Shown here: positions 8,503-17,199 of the stretch, in pieces
Numbering within the stretch: the first letter of the stretch is position 1
How the letters are laid out: every line of letters starts with the position of its first letter
Source of the DNA: Oliverpabstia intestinalis
GTDB taxonomy: Bacteria > Bacillota > Clostridia > Lachnospirales > Lachnospiraceae
Reading direction: 5' to 3'
Assembly (NCBI RefSeq): GCF_009696065.1
Contig: NZ_VUMS01000014.1
Span: 33,559-97,558, forward strand
DNA length: 64,000 nucleotides
Translations under genes and position numbers: made by a program
The notes under the pieces: model-generated
The model's input: only the letters and a program-made list of their open reading frames with translations
Told to the model about the DNA's origin: nothing
Database searches by the model: none

Positions 8503-9267
8503 TTATTTTTCACAGGGGGATGGATCCTCTTGTGCCATATTTCTCCGCAGCTGTTCCAGATACTGTTTTTCTTTTTTACTCAGTACTGCATCTTCCAGAA
8601 GTTCCGGACGGTTCTGAAGAGTTCGCAGGATAGACTGCTCTCTCCTCCACTTTTCAATATTCGCATGATGACCGGAAAGCAGCACCTCCGGTACTTTTTT
8701 CCCCATCCATTCTGCCGGACGGCTGTACTGCGGATATTCCAGAAGATTGTCATGGAAGGAATCGAATTCCGCGGATTCTTCATTGTTCAACACTCCCGGC
8801 ACAAAACGGGAAATTGCATCCATCATTACCAGTGCCGGAAGTTCCCCGCCTGTCAGTACATAATCACCGATGGACACATAATCTGTTACCACTTCTTCCA
8901 GCACACGCTCATCTATACCTTCATAGTGTCCACACAAGAATACAAGATCCTGTTCTCTGGCAAAATCTTCCACCATCGACTGCTGAAATACTTTTCCCTG
9001 CGGTGTCAGATAGATCACACGTGGTTTGTATCCGATGGATTCGGTCACCTGTTTCCATGCTCTGTAGACAGGTTCCGCCTGCATCACCATGCCGGCTCCT
9101 CCTCCATATGGATAGTCGTCCACTTTCATATGTTTATTGGTTGAAAAATCCCGGATGTTCGTTGCAGTCAGCCGGATCAGTCCCTGCTCCATAGCCCGTC
9201 CCATAATACTGGTTCCCATACCCTGTTCGATCATCTCGGGAAACAATGTAAGTACATGATAATGCAT
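8503..9267 (-). CDS. trmD: tRNA (guanine-N1)-methyltransferase TrmD
   Basis: Methylates N1 of G37 in tRNAs with a G36-G37 sequence, preventing +1 frameshifting. The 254-residue SPOUT-fold protein shows the trefoil-knot motifs YLTPQGK, LCGHYEGIDERV and SIGDYVLTGGE, and GGGAGMVM near residue 55. It is the last gene of the ylxM-ffh-rpsP-khpA-rimM-trmD cluster, 90 bp downstream of rimM, an order conserved across Firmicutes. Confidence 0.97.
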   Translation of the reverse strand: MHYHVLTLFPEMIEQGMGTSIMGRAMEQGLIRLTATNIRDFSTNKHMKVDDYPYGGGAGMVMQAEPVYRAWKQVTESIGYKPRVIYLTPQGKVFQQSMVEDFAREQDLVFLCGHYEGIDERVLEEVVTDYVSIGDYVLTGGELPALVMMDAISRFVPGVLNNEESAEFDSFHDNLLEYPQYSRPAEWMGKKVPEVLLSGHHANIEKWRREQSILRTLQNRPELLEDAVLSKKEKQYLEQLRRNMAQEDPSPCEK

Positions 9268-9357
9268 ACTCTTTCCTTCCTGTAATCATACAGCCGTTTG
9301 CACAGCTGCTTTTTATCAACATGGATACCTGTCTGAATCTGTCCCGTCAAAAAACGG

Positions 9358-9864
9358 TCAGATCAGACCATCCAACAGATGAATTTTCATTTTTCCTGCT
9401 TCCACATCCACATCAAGGATGCAGTCTTTGATTGCCGGGATCAGAACCTCTCCATGTTCTTCTGTCCGGATACAATACACATCATTTGCCCCTGTCTGCA
9501 TCACATCTGTCAGAACACCAAATGCTGTACCATCCTCAAGTTCTACCTGCATACCAATCAGATCCGCAATAAAATACTCATCTTTTTTTAATTTCACTGC
9601 ATGTTCTCTGGTCACATACAGGCTCTTTCCTTTATACTTTTCAATGTCATTGATATTATCAATGCCTTTAAATTTCAGAATCACAAACTGTTTGAAAAAT
9701 TTTACCCCTTCGATTTCCAGACCTTTCTGTTCTCTTCCGGTATCCAGAATCACCTGTTTTAATTTTCTGAACCGATCTGGATCGTCTGTAGTAGGAAATA
9801 CTTTTACTTCTCCCCGGATCCCGTGAGTGCTGGAGATTACCCCAACCTGCAGCAATTGTTCCAT
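9358..9864 (-). CDS. rimM: 16S rRNA processing protein RimM
   Basis: RimM binds ribosomal protein S19 and helps mature the 30S head. The 168-residue product has the N-terminal RimM domain ([21 protein letters not shown]) and a C-terminal PRC-barrel ([16 protein letters not shown] and [20 protein letters not shown]). It lies between khpA and trmD; a hairpin terminator just after khpA suggests partial separation from the upstream genes. Confidence 0.95.
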   Translation of the reverse strand: MEQLLQVGVISSTHGIRGEVKVFPTTDDPDRFRKLKQVILDTGREQKGLEIEGVKFFKQFVILKFKGIDNINDIEKYKGKSLYVTREHAVKLKKDEYFIADLIGMQVELEDGTAFGVLTDVMQTGANDVYCIRTEEHGEVLIPAIKDCILDVDVEAGKMKIHLLDGLI

Positions 9865-9920
9865 ATCTCTACTCCTCTTTGTTTCCTGTTTCCAACGATA
9901 TATTACCCGCGGAAATGAAT

Positions 9921-9950
9921 GAAAAAGGATATAGCCATTGGCTATATCCT
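9921..9950 (-). terminator. Terminator or attenuator between khpA and rimM
   Basis: GGATATAGCC and GGCTATATCC form a perfect 10 bp stem with a 3-base loop, and on the minus strand it is followed by CCTTTTTC. It starts 12 bp after the khpA stop and could reduce read-through into rimM-trmD. Confidence 0.7.
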
Positions 9951-9961
9951 CATATTTTCAG

Positions 9962-10195
9962 CTATTGCAGAATTTCAACTACAACCTTCTTATCACATTT
10001 AGAGGAAGCAGCTTTTACCACAGTTCGGATTGCCTTTGCGATGCGTCCCTGACGGCCAATCACCTTGCCCATATCGGAAGGTGCCACCTTCAATTCTACT
10101 AAAATCGCATTGCTCTCTTCAGTCTGGTTTACTACCACTTCTTCCGGATGGTCTACGAGGGATTTTGCAATTACTTCTACTAAATCTTTCATCAC
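9962..10195 (-). CDS. khpA: KH-domain RNA-binding protein KhpA
   Basis: A 77-residue single KH domain protein. VAPSDMGKVIGRQGRIAKAI carries the GxxG loop (here GRQG) that binds single-stranded RNA. In Firmicutes KhpA partners with KhpB (Jag/EloR) and influences cell elongation and RNA metabolism. Its place directly downstream of rpsP is conserved. Confidence 0.93.
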   Translation of the reverse strand: MMKDLVEVIAKSLVDHPEEVVVNQTEESNAILVELKVAPSDMGKVIGRQGRIAKAIRTVVKAASSKCDKKVVVEILQ

Positions 10196-10320
10196 GCACC
10201 TCCACGTATTTGTCAGAGCATTTCCATCTCAGAGAAATGCATCAGGCAAAAACGATATTACTGTTCAGAGCAAATCATGAACAGCAACAACATAATTCAG
10301 CAGCCCCTGGCGGTCCTGCA

Positions 10321-10566
10321 TTATTTTTCGATACCGGCTAATTTGAAGATTTTGCTTACAACTTCTGTAGGCTGAGCACCGTTTGCCAGCCATTTTTTAG
10401 CTGCTTCTTCGTCTACTTTGTATACGCTCGGATCACAGGTAGGATCGTATGTTCCGATCTCTTCGATGAATCTTCCGTCTCTTGGGGATCTGGAATCTGC
10501 AACGATGATTCTATAGAAAGGTGCTTTTTTCTGACCCATTCTTCTCAGTCTGATTTTTACTGCCAT
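10321..10566 (-). CDS. rpsP: 30S ribosomal protein S16
   Basis: [20 protein letters not shown] is the canonical start of S16, and the YDP and [14 protein letters not shown] segments match the family. At 81 residues it is full length. An AAGGAGG-like site precedes the ATG. It lies 52 bp downstream of ffh in the conserved translation and export cluster. Confidence 0.98.
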   Translation of the reverse strand: MAVKIRLRRMGQKKAPFYRIIVADSRSPRDGRFIEEIGTYDPTCDPSVYKVDEEAAKKWLANGAQPTEVVSKIFKLAGIEK

Positions 10567-10618
10567 TTTAATTTCCTCCTTAAGGTTATCCTTGTTTATT
10601 ATAGTTTTATTTGTTTAT

Positions 10619-11965
10619 TTAAAAGGGAAGCTTAAAGCCGCCTCTTTTACCGCTTTTACCACCCAGCATGCCAGGCATCTGTTTCATCATCTTTCTGGTC
10701 TGATCAAACTGTTTGACCATCCGGTTGACTTCCGCAATATCTACACCTGCGCCCTGAGCGATTCGTTTCTTTCTGGACGGGTTCAAAAGATCCGGGTTGG
10801 CTCTTTCTTTCGGAGTCATGGAAAGGATGATGGCTTCTTTTCTCGCCATGTCTTTCTCATCGATCATACCCTCGATGTCTTTTGCTTTGTTTCCCAGTCC
10901 GGGAAGCATGTTCAATACACTGGAAATACCGCCCATGTTCTTCATCTGGTTCATGCTCTCCAGATAATCGTCAAAGCCAAAGGTTGCTTTCTTGATCTTC
11001 TGTTCCATCTCGCGGGCTTTGTCCTCGTCGATGTTCTGCTGAGCTTTTTCAATCAGGCTCATCACATCGCCCATTCCCAGGATACGGGAAGCCATACGAT
11101 CCGGGTAGAACTGTTCGAGATCGGAAAGTTTCTCTCCCATACCTACATACAGAATCGGTTTTCCACTGATTGCTTTGATAGAAAGTGCCGCACCGCCTCG
11201 GGTATCACCATCCATCTTTGTTAAGATCACGCCGTCAATGCCCACCTTCTGATTGAAGGACTCTGCCACATTGACTGCATCCTGACCGGTCATCGCGTCA
11301 ACTACCAGAATGGTCTGATCCACGTTGACTTCTTCTTTGATCCGGATCAGTTCCTGCATCATATCTTCATCCACATGAAGACGACCGGCGGTATCGAGGA
11401 TCACAACGTTAAAGTTCTGATTCTTTGCATGTTCAATTGCTGCTTTGGCGATGTTTACCGGGTTCTGTTTATCTCCCATCGAGAAGACTTCCACACCCTG
11501 TTTTTCACCGTTGATCTGCAGCTGTGCGATTGCTGCCGGACGATAAACATCACAGGCTACAAGCAATGGCTTTCTGCCTTTTGCTTTCAGCTTTCCGGCG
11601 ATCTTTGCTGTGGTTGTTGTCTTACCTGCACCCTGAAGACCTGCCATCATGATAACAGTAATCTCTCCTGCCGGGCGCAACGCGATCTCCGTGGTCTCAC
11701 TTCCCATCAGAGATACCAGTTCATCGTTTACGATCTTGATCACCATCTGCCCCGGATTCAGTCCGTTCATCACATCCTGACCGATCGCACGTTCCTGCAC
11801 CGCTTTGATAAACTGTTTTACCACTTTAAAACTGACATCTGCTTCCAGAAGTGCCATCTTAACTTCTTTTAATGCTACCTTTACATCTGCCTCGTTCAGA
11901 CGGCCTTTGCTTCTCAGGTTTTTGAATACATTCTGCAGTTTTTCAGTTAAACTTTCAAATGCCAT
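10619..11965 (-). CDS. ffh: Signal recognition particle GTPase Ffh (SRP54)
   Basis: Ffh with 4.5S or scRNA forms the signal recognition particle that brings nascent membrane proteins to FtsY. The 448-residue product has the N domain (about 1-85), the G domain with GLQGAGKTTTTAKIA (about 105-120), DTAGRLHVDED and TKMDGDTRGGAALS, and the methionine-rich M domain (about 300-440) ending GGKSGKRGGFKLPF. The receptor FtsY is encoded at 22174-23121. It starts three bases after the ylxM stop, implying coupling. Confidence 0.98.
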   Translation of the reverse strand: MAFESLTEKLQNVFKNLRSKGRLNEADVKVALKEVKMALLEADVSFKVVKQFIKAVQERAIGQDVMNGLNPGQMVIKIVNDELVSLMGSETTEIALRPAGEITVIMMAGLQGAGKTTTTAKIAGKLKAKGRKPLLVACDVYRPAAIAQLQINGEKQGVEVFSMGDKQNPVNIAKAAIEHAKNQNFNVVILDTAGRLHVDEDMMQELIRIKEEVNVDQTILVVDAMTGQDAVNVAESFNQKVGIDGVILTKMDGDTRGGAALSIKAISGKPILYVGMGEKLSDLEQFYPDRMASRILGMGDVMSLIEKAQQNIDEDKAREMEQKIKKATFGFDDYLESMNQMKNMGGISSVLNMLPGLGNKAKDIEGMIDEKDMARKEAIILSMTPKERANPDLLNPSRKKRIAQGAGVDIAEVNRMVKQFDQTRKMMKQMPGMLGGKSGKRGGFKLPF

Positions 11966-11968
11966 GTA

Positions 11969-12313
11969 TTATAACTCCTCTAATATGCTGTGGGATAAAG
12001 TCTCGATCCGGTTCATCACCTGATTCAGATCTTTTTCCTCATAGTGTTGTGTCAGTCCGTGAATCTCATGTACCTTCTCGCGGACCGCTACGAACTTTTC
12101 TACCAGATGCAGTTTTTCTTCATATTCTTCCAGTACTCTGGTACTGCGCTTCACCAGATCATGAACCCCCTGCCGGCTGATTCCCTGATCCTGCGCCACC
12201 TCGCTGAGCGAATAATCATTCAACACAACATCTTCGTAAACATTCTGCTGATGCTCCGTCAGCAGTTCGCCATAAAAATCATATAACAATGCCTGTCTCG
12301 CAAGCTTATCCAT
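11969..12313 (-). CDS. ylxM: YlxM-type putative helix-turn-helix protein
   Basis: A 114-residue protein starting MDKLARQALLYDFYGELLTE, the usual YlxM start. The sigma-70 region-4-like helix-turn-helix is visible in DYSLSEVAQDQGISRQGVHD. It precedes ffh in nearly all Firmicutes and is thought to modulate SRP. The frame is open to 12358, but that extension overlaps the promoter: the -10 box is at 12330-12335, so RNA should start near 12323. An AAGGTGAT ribosome site just before 12313 supports the shorter start. Confidence 0.93.
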   Translation of the reverse strand: MDKLARQALLYDFYGELLTEHQQNVYEDVVLNDYSLSEVAQDQGISRQGVHDLVKRSTRVLEEYEEKLHLVEKFVAVREKVHEIHGLTQHYEEKDLNQVMNRIETLSHSILEEL

Positions 12314-12329
12314 GTGCATCACCTTGGAC

Positions 12330-12358
12330 ATCATACAACAATCTTTTATGGGTGTCAA
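12330..12358 (-). promoter_or_regulatory. Promoter of the ylxM-ffh cluster
   Basis: On the minus strand TTGACA (12353-12358) and TATGAT (12330-12335) are 17 bp apart. The predicted RNA start, about 10 bases before the ylxM ATG, gives a very short leader. Confidence 0.8.
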
Positions 12359-12408
12359 GTACTTTTTCTTGACATCGTCATTTTATGATGTTGGAGGCAA
12401 AAGGTATT

Positions 12409-13626
12409 TTATTTTTCTTCCACAAACACATATTTTTTCAGCCGTTCAAAAGCTTCCTGCACTCTGCTGAGTGGCAGTGCCAGGTTTACGCGGATGCCGT
12501 ACGGGGCAAAGAACGGGCGACCGTCCTGCCATGCCACACCTACATCCCAACCGGCTTTGAGAACCTCGTCGATGGTTTTTCCATGTGTCTTACACCATTC
12601 TTCACAGTCCAGGAACAGCATATAGGTTCCCTGCGGGCGGCTTAATGTGACACCGGGAAAGTGTTCTTTGATGAAATCGCAGGCATAGGAAACATTTCCG
12701 CTCAGTACCCGGCACAGTTCATCCACCCACTCATAGCCTTCCGGTTTATATGCACCGATCAGTGCATACATGGAAAGTACATTCATCGCATTATAGTGTG
12801 ATTTACTGCTGGCTGCCATCACCCGGTCACGAAGATAGGAATTGTAAATGATATGATAACTTCCCACCAGGCCTGCCAGGTTAAAGGTTTTGCTCGGCGC
12901 ATACATCGCCACGGTGCGGTTTCTCGCATCCTCGCTGACAGACTGTGCCGGCGTATGATGATATCCTTCCAGGATCAGATCCGACCAGATCTCATCGGAG
13001 ATAACCACGCAGTCATTGGCCTTGTATACTTCCATCGCTTTTTCAATCTCCCAGCGTTCCCATACCCGTCCACACGGGTTATGGGGATTACAGAAGACTG
13101 CCACATGGATATGATGCTCTTTGATCTTCGCATCCATATCTTCATAATCCATCCTCCAGATTCCTTCCGCATCTTTTTTCAGCGGACTGTGAACCATCTT
13201 ATATCCATAATTTCCGATGCATCCGGTAAATCCGATATAAGTCGGGCTATGCAGAAGCACTGCATCCCCCGGACTTGCAAATGCCTGTAATGTAGACAGA
13301 ACACCGCCGAGTACACCATTTTCATACCCGATTGCCTCCGCAGTCAGTCCCTCTACACCGTTTCGTTTCGTCTGCCAGTCGATAATCTCCTGAAAATACT
13401 CTTCCCGCGGATCAAAATATCCAAATGCCGGGTGCTTTACTCTCTCCGCAATTGCCTCCTGTACAGTCGGTACTGTCGCAAAATTCATATCCGCCACCCA
13501 CATCGGAATAATATCAAATCCCTCTTTTGGTTTCGCCGGACTTCCCTGTCCGTCTTCACTGAGACCATCTACCGCAATCGCATCCATACCGTGACGATCC
13601 ATGATTGTTGTAAAATCGTATTTCAT
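12409..13626 (-). CDS. MalY/PatB-type PLP-dependent C-S lyase (aminotransferase fold)
   Basis: A 405-residue fold-type I PLP enzyme. The internal lysine motif APSKTFNLAGLVGS, preceded by SDEIWSDLI, is characteristic of MalY/PatB cystathionine beta-lyases, which cleave C-S bonds in cystathionine or cysteine conjugates. The NPHNPCGRVW segment contacts the cofactor. The true start is the ATG at 13626 after a GGAGG site; the upstream extension lacks one. It stands as a single gene. A short inverted repeat (ATAACTG at 13665-13671, CAGTTAT at 13685-13691) lies just upstream and could be an operator. The substrate is not determined by sequence. Confidence 0.9.
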   Translation of the reverse strand: MKYDFTTIMDRHGMDAIAVDGLSEDGQGSPAKPKEGFDIIPMWVADMNFATVPTVQEAIAERVKHPAFGYFDPREEYFQEIIDWQTKRNGVEGLTAEAIGYENGVLGGVLSTLQAFASPGDAVLLHSPTYIGFTGCIGNYGYKMVHSPLKKDAEGIWRMDYEDMDAKIKEHHIHVAVFCNPHNPCGRVWERWEIEKAMEVYKANDCVVISDEIWSDLILEGYHHTPAQSVSEDARNRTVAMYAPSKTFNLAGLVGSYHIIYNSYLRDRVMAASSKSHYNAMNVLSMYALIGAYKPEGYEWVDELCRVLSGNVSYACDFIKEHFPGVTLSRPQGTYMLFLDCEEWCKTHGKTIDEVLKAGWDVGVAWQDGRPFFAPYGIRVNLALPLSRVQEAFERLKKYVFVEEK

Positions 13627-13960
13627 TTGTAAAAACCTCCATGTGTATATAATTACTCTTATCAATAACTGCTCCACACCTTCACAGTTATCTCTGTTAT
13701 ATATGTTTTCTGTATAAAGCACAAATGTAAAAGCAGGCAGGAATACTATCTGAAACTAGTTTCCTGCCCGTTTTCCCATTACTTTATTGTCTGTACATTC
13801 GTTTGTATCTTTGTCCGGAAGAGTCATGTCTGTTCTGTCGTCTGTTTTTATTTTTCCGGAAATCTTTTATCTGTATTATTCTGTATCTAGAGCATGTCTG
13901 AAAAATCATTTCCGCAATCTGCAAGCCCCCAACTCACGAAAAGCCTTTTTCAGACACGCT
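13627..13960. other. Intergenic stretch with two inverted repeats
   Basis: No gene is supported. It holds the malY upstream region, a hairpin at 13736-13768 (GGCAGGAA with TTCCTGCC, enclosing the palindrome GAAACTAGTTTC; on the minus strand followed by TGCTTTTACA, so a plausible terminator for the sugar kinase), and most of the repeat described at 13887-13964. Confidence 0.6.
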
Positions 13961-13964
13961 CTAG
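13887..13964 (-). repeat. Inverted repeat with CTAGAGCGTGTCTG end, copy 1
   Basis: Arms of 19 bp (13887-13905 and 13946-13964) match with one difference around 40 bp that has no ORF. On the minus strand the element begins CTAGAGCGTGTCTG, and its TAG is the stop codon of the FGGY kinase gene. The same CAGACACGCTCTAG string recurs at the end of the Fur-type gene near 54585. Confidence 0.7.
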
Positions 13965-15433
13965 GAAAGCTTCGGGAATAACGCTTTCACCGTCGGATAG
14001 ATCTGCACAAATTTCCGATACTGTGTCTCGTATTTTTCTGCGATCTCCGGATCCGGTTCTACGGTTTCCACCACTTTCACGATCCTTGCAGCCGCCTCTT
14101 CCACCGATGCAAAGGTTCCATCCGCAACTGCAGCAAGCATCGCACCGCCAAGGGCAGGCCCTTCCTCGGAAGCGATCCGGTCCACTTTGATATTCAGTAC
14201 ATTGGCAATGATCTTCCTCCACAGTGGACTCTTCGCTCCACCGCCACAGATCCTGGTTCTCTCTATATGAATCCCCAGAGATTTTGCTATCTCAAAAGAA
14301 TCACGGATCGCAAACGCCACGCCTTCCAGAACCGCCTGTGTCATATCCGCACGTGTGGTATCCATGGACATGCCGATAAAGGTTCCTCTCGCCTGCGGAT
14401 CATTATGCGGAGAGCGTTCTCCCATCAGATACGGTAAGAAGAATACATGATTTTCTCCCAGCTTTTCTATCACTTTCTGCTCTTTTTCGTAATCTTTCGT
14501 TCCGATAATGGTATCCATCCACCATTTATTGCAGGATGCCGCACTCAGCATGCATCCCATCAGATGATAATGTCCGTCAGCATGGGCAAATGCATGCAGG
14601 GCATTGTGCGGATCCACACCGAAATTCTCACTGGAAATAAAAATTGTTCCGCTGGTTCCCAGAGACACATTACACTGACCATCTCCCACTGTACCGGTTC
14701 CCACTGCTGCCGCAGCATTATCCCCGGCACCAGCTGCCACCAGACAGGTTTCCGGCAGTCCCAGCTCTTTTGCTACCTCCGGTTTTAATGTGCCCACTTT
14801 TTCATAACTTTCAAAAAGTTCCGGCATCTGTTCCCTGCTGACGCCACAGATTTCCATCATCTGTTCTGACCAGCATTTATTTTTCACATCCAGCAGAAGC
14901 ATACCGGATGCATCGGAGTAATCACAACAATGTACACCGGTCAGACAGTATGCCAGATAGTCTTTCGGAAGCATAATTTTACAAATCTTCGCAAAATTTT
15001 CCGGCTCATTTTCCTTTACCCACAGAAGCTTCGGTGCGGTAAATCCGGCAAATGCGATATTCGCCGTATATTCAGACAGTTTTTCTTTTCCGATCACCTG
15101 ATTCAGATAATCGGTTTCTTTTGTGGTTCGCCCGTCGTTCCACAGAATCGCCGGGCGGATCACCTGATCCTTCTCATCCAGAATAACCAGTCCATGCATC
15201 TGTCCGCCAAAACTGATACCTGCCACCTCTGCCGCGTCGATCTTGCTGATCAGTTCACGGATTCCTTCTTTCGACTGTTCCCACCAGTCTTCCGGATTCT
15301 GTTCTGACCAGCCCGGATGCGGGAACGACAGTGGATATTCTCTGGATACGATATTGACAACCTGTCCTTCCTGATCCATCAGCAGAAGTTTTACTGCAGA
15401 TGTTCCAAGGTCTACGCCAATATAATATTTCAT
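13961..15433 (-). CDS. xylB: FGGY-family sugar kinase, xylulokinase type
   Basis: A 490-residue FGGY carbohydrate kinase. GVDLGTSAVK near the N-terminus is the phosphate-binding loop, GISFGGQMHGLV is the typical xylulokinase block, and ICGGGAKSPLWRKI lies in the C-terminal ATP-binding half. XylB phosphorylates D-xylulose to enter the pentose phosphate pathway. The ATG at 15433 follows AGGAGG; the longer frame overlaps the isomerase gene end. It is 31 bp downstream of a sugar isomerase and near a ROK repressor. Since the isomerase is not XylA, the true substrate could be another ketopentose. Confidence 0.85.
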   Translation of the reverse strand: MKYYIGVDLGTSAVKLLLMDQEGQVVNIVSREYPLSFPHPGWSEQNPEDWWEQSKEGIRELISKIDAAEVAGISFGGQMHGLVILDEKDQVIRPAILWNDGRTTKETDYLNQVIGKEKLSEYTANIAFAGFTAPKLLWVKENEPENFAKICKIMLPKDYLAYCLTGVHCCDYSDASGMLLLDVKNKCWSEQMMEICGVSREQMPELFESYEKVGTLKPEVAKELGLPETCLVAAGAGDNAAAAVGTGTVGDGQCNVSLGTSGTIFISSENFGVDPHNALHAFAHADGHYHLMGCMLSAASCNKWWMDTIIGTKDYEKEQKVIEKLGENHVFFLPYLMGERSPHNDPQARGTFIGMSMDTTRADMTQAVLEGVAFAIRDSFEIAKSLGIHIERTRICGGGAKSPLWRKIIANVLNIKVDRIASEEGPALGGAMLAAVADGTFASVEEAAARIVKVVETVEPDPEIAEKYETQYRKFVQIYPTVKALFPKLS

Positions 15434-15464
15434 TTTTTCCTCCTGTATCTGATCTATTTTTATT

Positions 15465-16931
15465 TTATGCAAAAGGATTTTCTGTCGGATATCGGTCTCC
15501 CTTCGGATGGTTGTATCCGATCTCATCCGGTGTTACGCCGATGTATTTGAATACTTCAAACAGTGCTTTTCCATAGTGCCCGAATGCAACGGCTCCGTGA
15601 TGTGGATAGCCTTTTTCGATCAGCTCATGACGATAGAATCTTCCCATCTCCGGAATCGCGAAGATACCGATGCCACCGAAGGAACGGGTAGCAACCGGAA
15701 GTACTTCACCGTTTGCCACATAAGCGCGCAGTTTTCCGTCAGCCGTACTCTGCAGACGGAAGAATGTAATATCTCCAGGTACGATATCTCCTTCCAGTGT
15801 TCCCTGTGTCACTTCTTCCGGAAGGGATCTTGCCATGATCAGCTGATATTTCATGGAGCAGGAAGTCAGTTTTCCGGTTGTGGTATTACCACAGTGAAAT
15901 CCCATAAATGTATCTTTGTGTGTATAATTATATTTTCCTTTGATTTCACTTTCATACATATCTGCAGGTACGGTATTGTTGATATCCAGCAGGGTTACAG
16001 CATCGTTACTTACCATTGTTCCGATAAATTCACTCAGTGCGCCATAGATATCCACCTCACAGGATACCGGGATGCCTCTTCCGGTCAGACGGCTGTTCAC
16101 ATAGCACGGAACAAAACCGAACTGCGTCTGGAACGCCGGCCAGCATTTTCCTGCGATGGCAACGTATTTTCTCGATCCTTTGTGTGCTTCGATCCAGTCA
16201 AGGAGAGTCAGTTCATACTGTGCCAATTTTGGAAGAATGGTTGGTTTGTTGTTTCCATCCCCCAGTTCTTTTTCCATATCTGCAACCACTGCCGGGATTC
16301 TTTCGTCTCCGTCATGTTTGTGAAATGCTTCGAACAGATCCAGTTCGGAGTTTTCTTCGATCTCCACACCCAGGTTGAACAGCTGTTTGATCGGTGCATT
16401 ACAAGCCATAAAGTCCTGCGGACGCGGACCGAAAGTGATAATTTTCAGATCTTTCAGACCAACAACGGCTCTTGCAATCGGAACAAACTCTTCCATCATC
16501 TCAGCGACTTCTTCCGGTGTTCCTACCGGATATTCCGGGATATATGCTTTCAGATTGCGAAGCTGCAGGTTGTAGCTTGCGTTCAGCATACCGCAATATG
16601 CATCTCCACGTCCCTGTACCAGATTGTCTCCATGCTCTTCTGCTGCCGCAACCACCATACACGGTCCGTCAAAATATTTTACCAGCAGAGTCTCTGCGGT
16701 CTCCGGACCGAAGTTCCCAAGATAGACAACCAGGGCATTACATCCTGCTTCCTGCACCTCTTTCAGGGCTTTCTGCATATCCAGCTCACTCTCTACTACG
16801 GTTGGACATTCGTACAGTTCTCCCTTATAAGCTGCTGCCACTGCTTTTCTTCTTGACTCGGACAGGGTGATCGGGAAGCAGTCTCTGCTTACGGCTACGA
16901 TACCTAATTTTACTTCCGGCATGTTCATCAT
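15465..16931 (-). CDS. L-fucose/L-arabinose isomerase-family sugar isomerase
   Basis: A 488-residue protein of the FucI/AraA-like fold: an N-terminal domain with VVYLGNFGPETAE, a middle domain, and a C-terminal domain with FHCGNTTTGKL and PHHGAVAFGHYGKALFEV. Enzymes of this superfamily interconvert aldoses and ketoses with a divalent metal. It has no similarity by eye to XylA. A GGAGG site precedes the ATG. It is the first gene of a two-gene operon with the FGGY kinase, behind its own promoter and a palindromic operator. D-arabinose, L-arabinose, L-fucose or xylose are possible substrates; only the family is certain. Confidence 0.82.
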   Translation of the reverse strand: MMNMPEVKLGIVAVSRDCFPITLSESRRKAVAAAYKGELYECPTVVESELDMQKALKEVQEAGCNALVVYLGNFGPETAETLLVKYFDGPCMVVAAAEEHGDNLVQGRGDAYCGMLNASYNLQLRNLKAYIPEYPVGTPEEVAEMMEEFVPIARAVVGLKDLKIITFGPRPQDFMACNAPIKQLFNLGVEIEENSELDLFEAFHKHDGDERIPAVVADMEKELGDGNNKPTILPKLAQYELTLLDWIEAHKGSRKYVAIAGKCWPAFQTQFGFVPCYVNSRLTGRGIPVSCEVDIYGALSEFIGTMVSNDAVTLLDINNTVPADMYESEIKGKYNYTHKDTFMGFHCGNTTTGKLTSCSMKYQLIMARSLPEEVTQGTLEGDIVPGDITFFRLQSTADGKLRAYVANGEVLPVATRSFGGIGIFAIPEMGRFYRHELIEKGYPHHGAVAFGHYGKALFEVFKYIGVTPDEIGYNHPKGDRYPTENPFA

Positions 16932-17004
16932 GATCTTATTCCTCCTTGATTTTCTTTCACTGTTTATTCTGACGGATCTTCCGTGCAGTTTCTTTTTCGT
17001 TTCA

Positions 17005-17058
17005 TTTGTTTATTTACTAAACTAATCACACTGTATCACTTGTTGTATCTTTCGTCAA
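17005..17058 (-). promoter_or_regulatory. Promoter and operator of the isomerase-kinase operon
   Basis: On the minus strand TTGACG (17053-17058) and TACAGT (17030-17035) are 17 bp apart. An imperfect inverted repeat at 17005-17025 (halves TTTGTTTA and TAAACTAA) overlaps the expected RNA start, a typical repressor position. Its half-sites resemble the palindrome before the divergent ROK gene. Confidence 0.75.
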
Positions 17059-17116
17059 GATATTTTTTAGTTTACTGAAAATTGAGAAAAATGTGTCCTG
17101 GAACATTCTTTATTTT

Positions 17117-17151
17117 AATTTGTTTACTTATCAAACAAATTGTGGTATGGT
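17117..17151 (+). promoter_or_regulatory. Promoter and palindromic operator of the ROK regulator
   Basis: AATTTGTTT and AAACAAATT (17117-17125, 17133-17141) form a perfect 9 bp inverted repeat with a 7 bp spacer. It overlaps a promoter with TTTACT (17123-17128) and TATGGT (17146-17151), 17 bp apart. This suggests autoregulation by the ROK protein and shared control with the divergent sugar operon. Confidence 0.7.
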
Positions 17152-17199
17152 AAATATTAGTTTAAGAAAAAGAAGATTTTACAGGAAGGAGGTGCCTGC

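Noticed and set aside
15507..16856. A 449-codon open frame on the plus strand opposite the sugar isomerase.
   Set aside because: The minus-strand gene is a clear isomerase with a promoter and ribosome site. The opposite frame is Cys-, His- and Phe-rich and has no family pattern.
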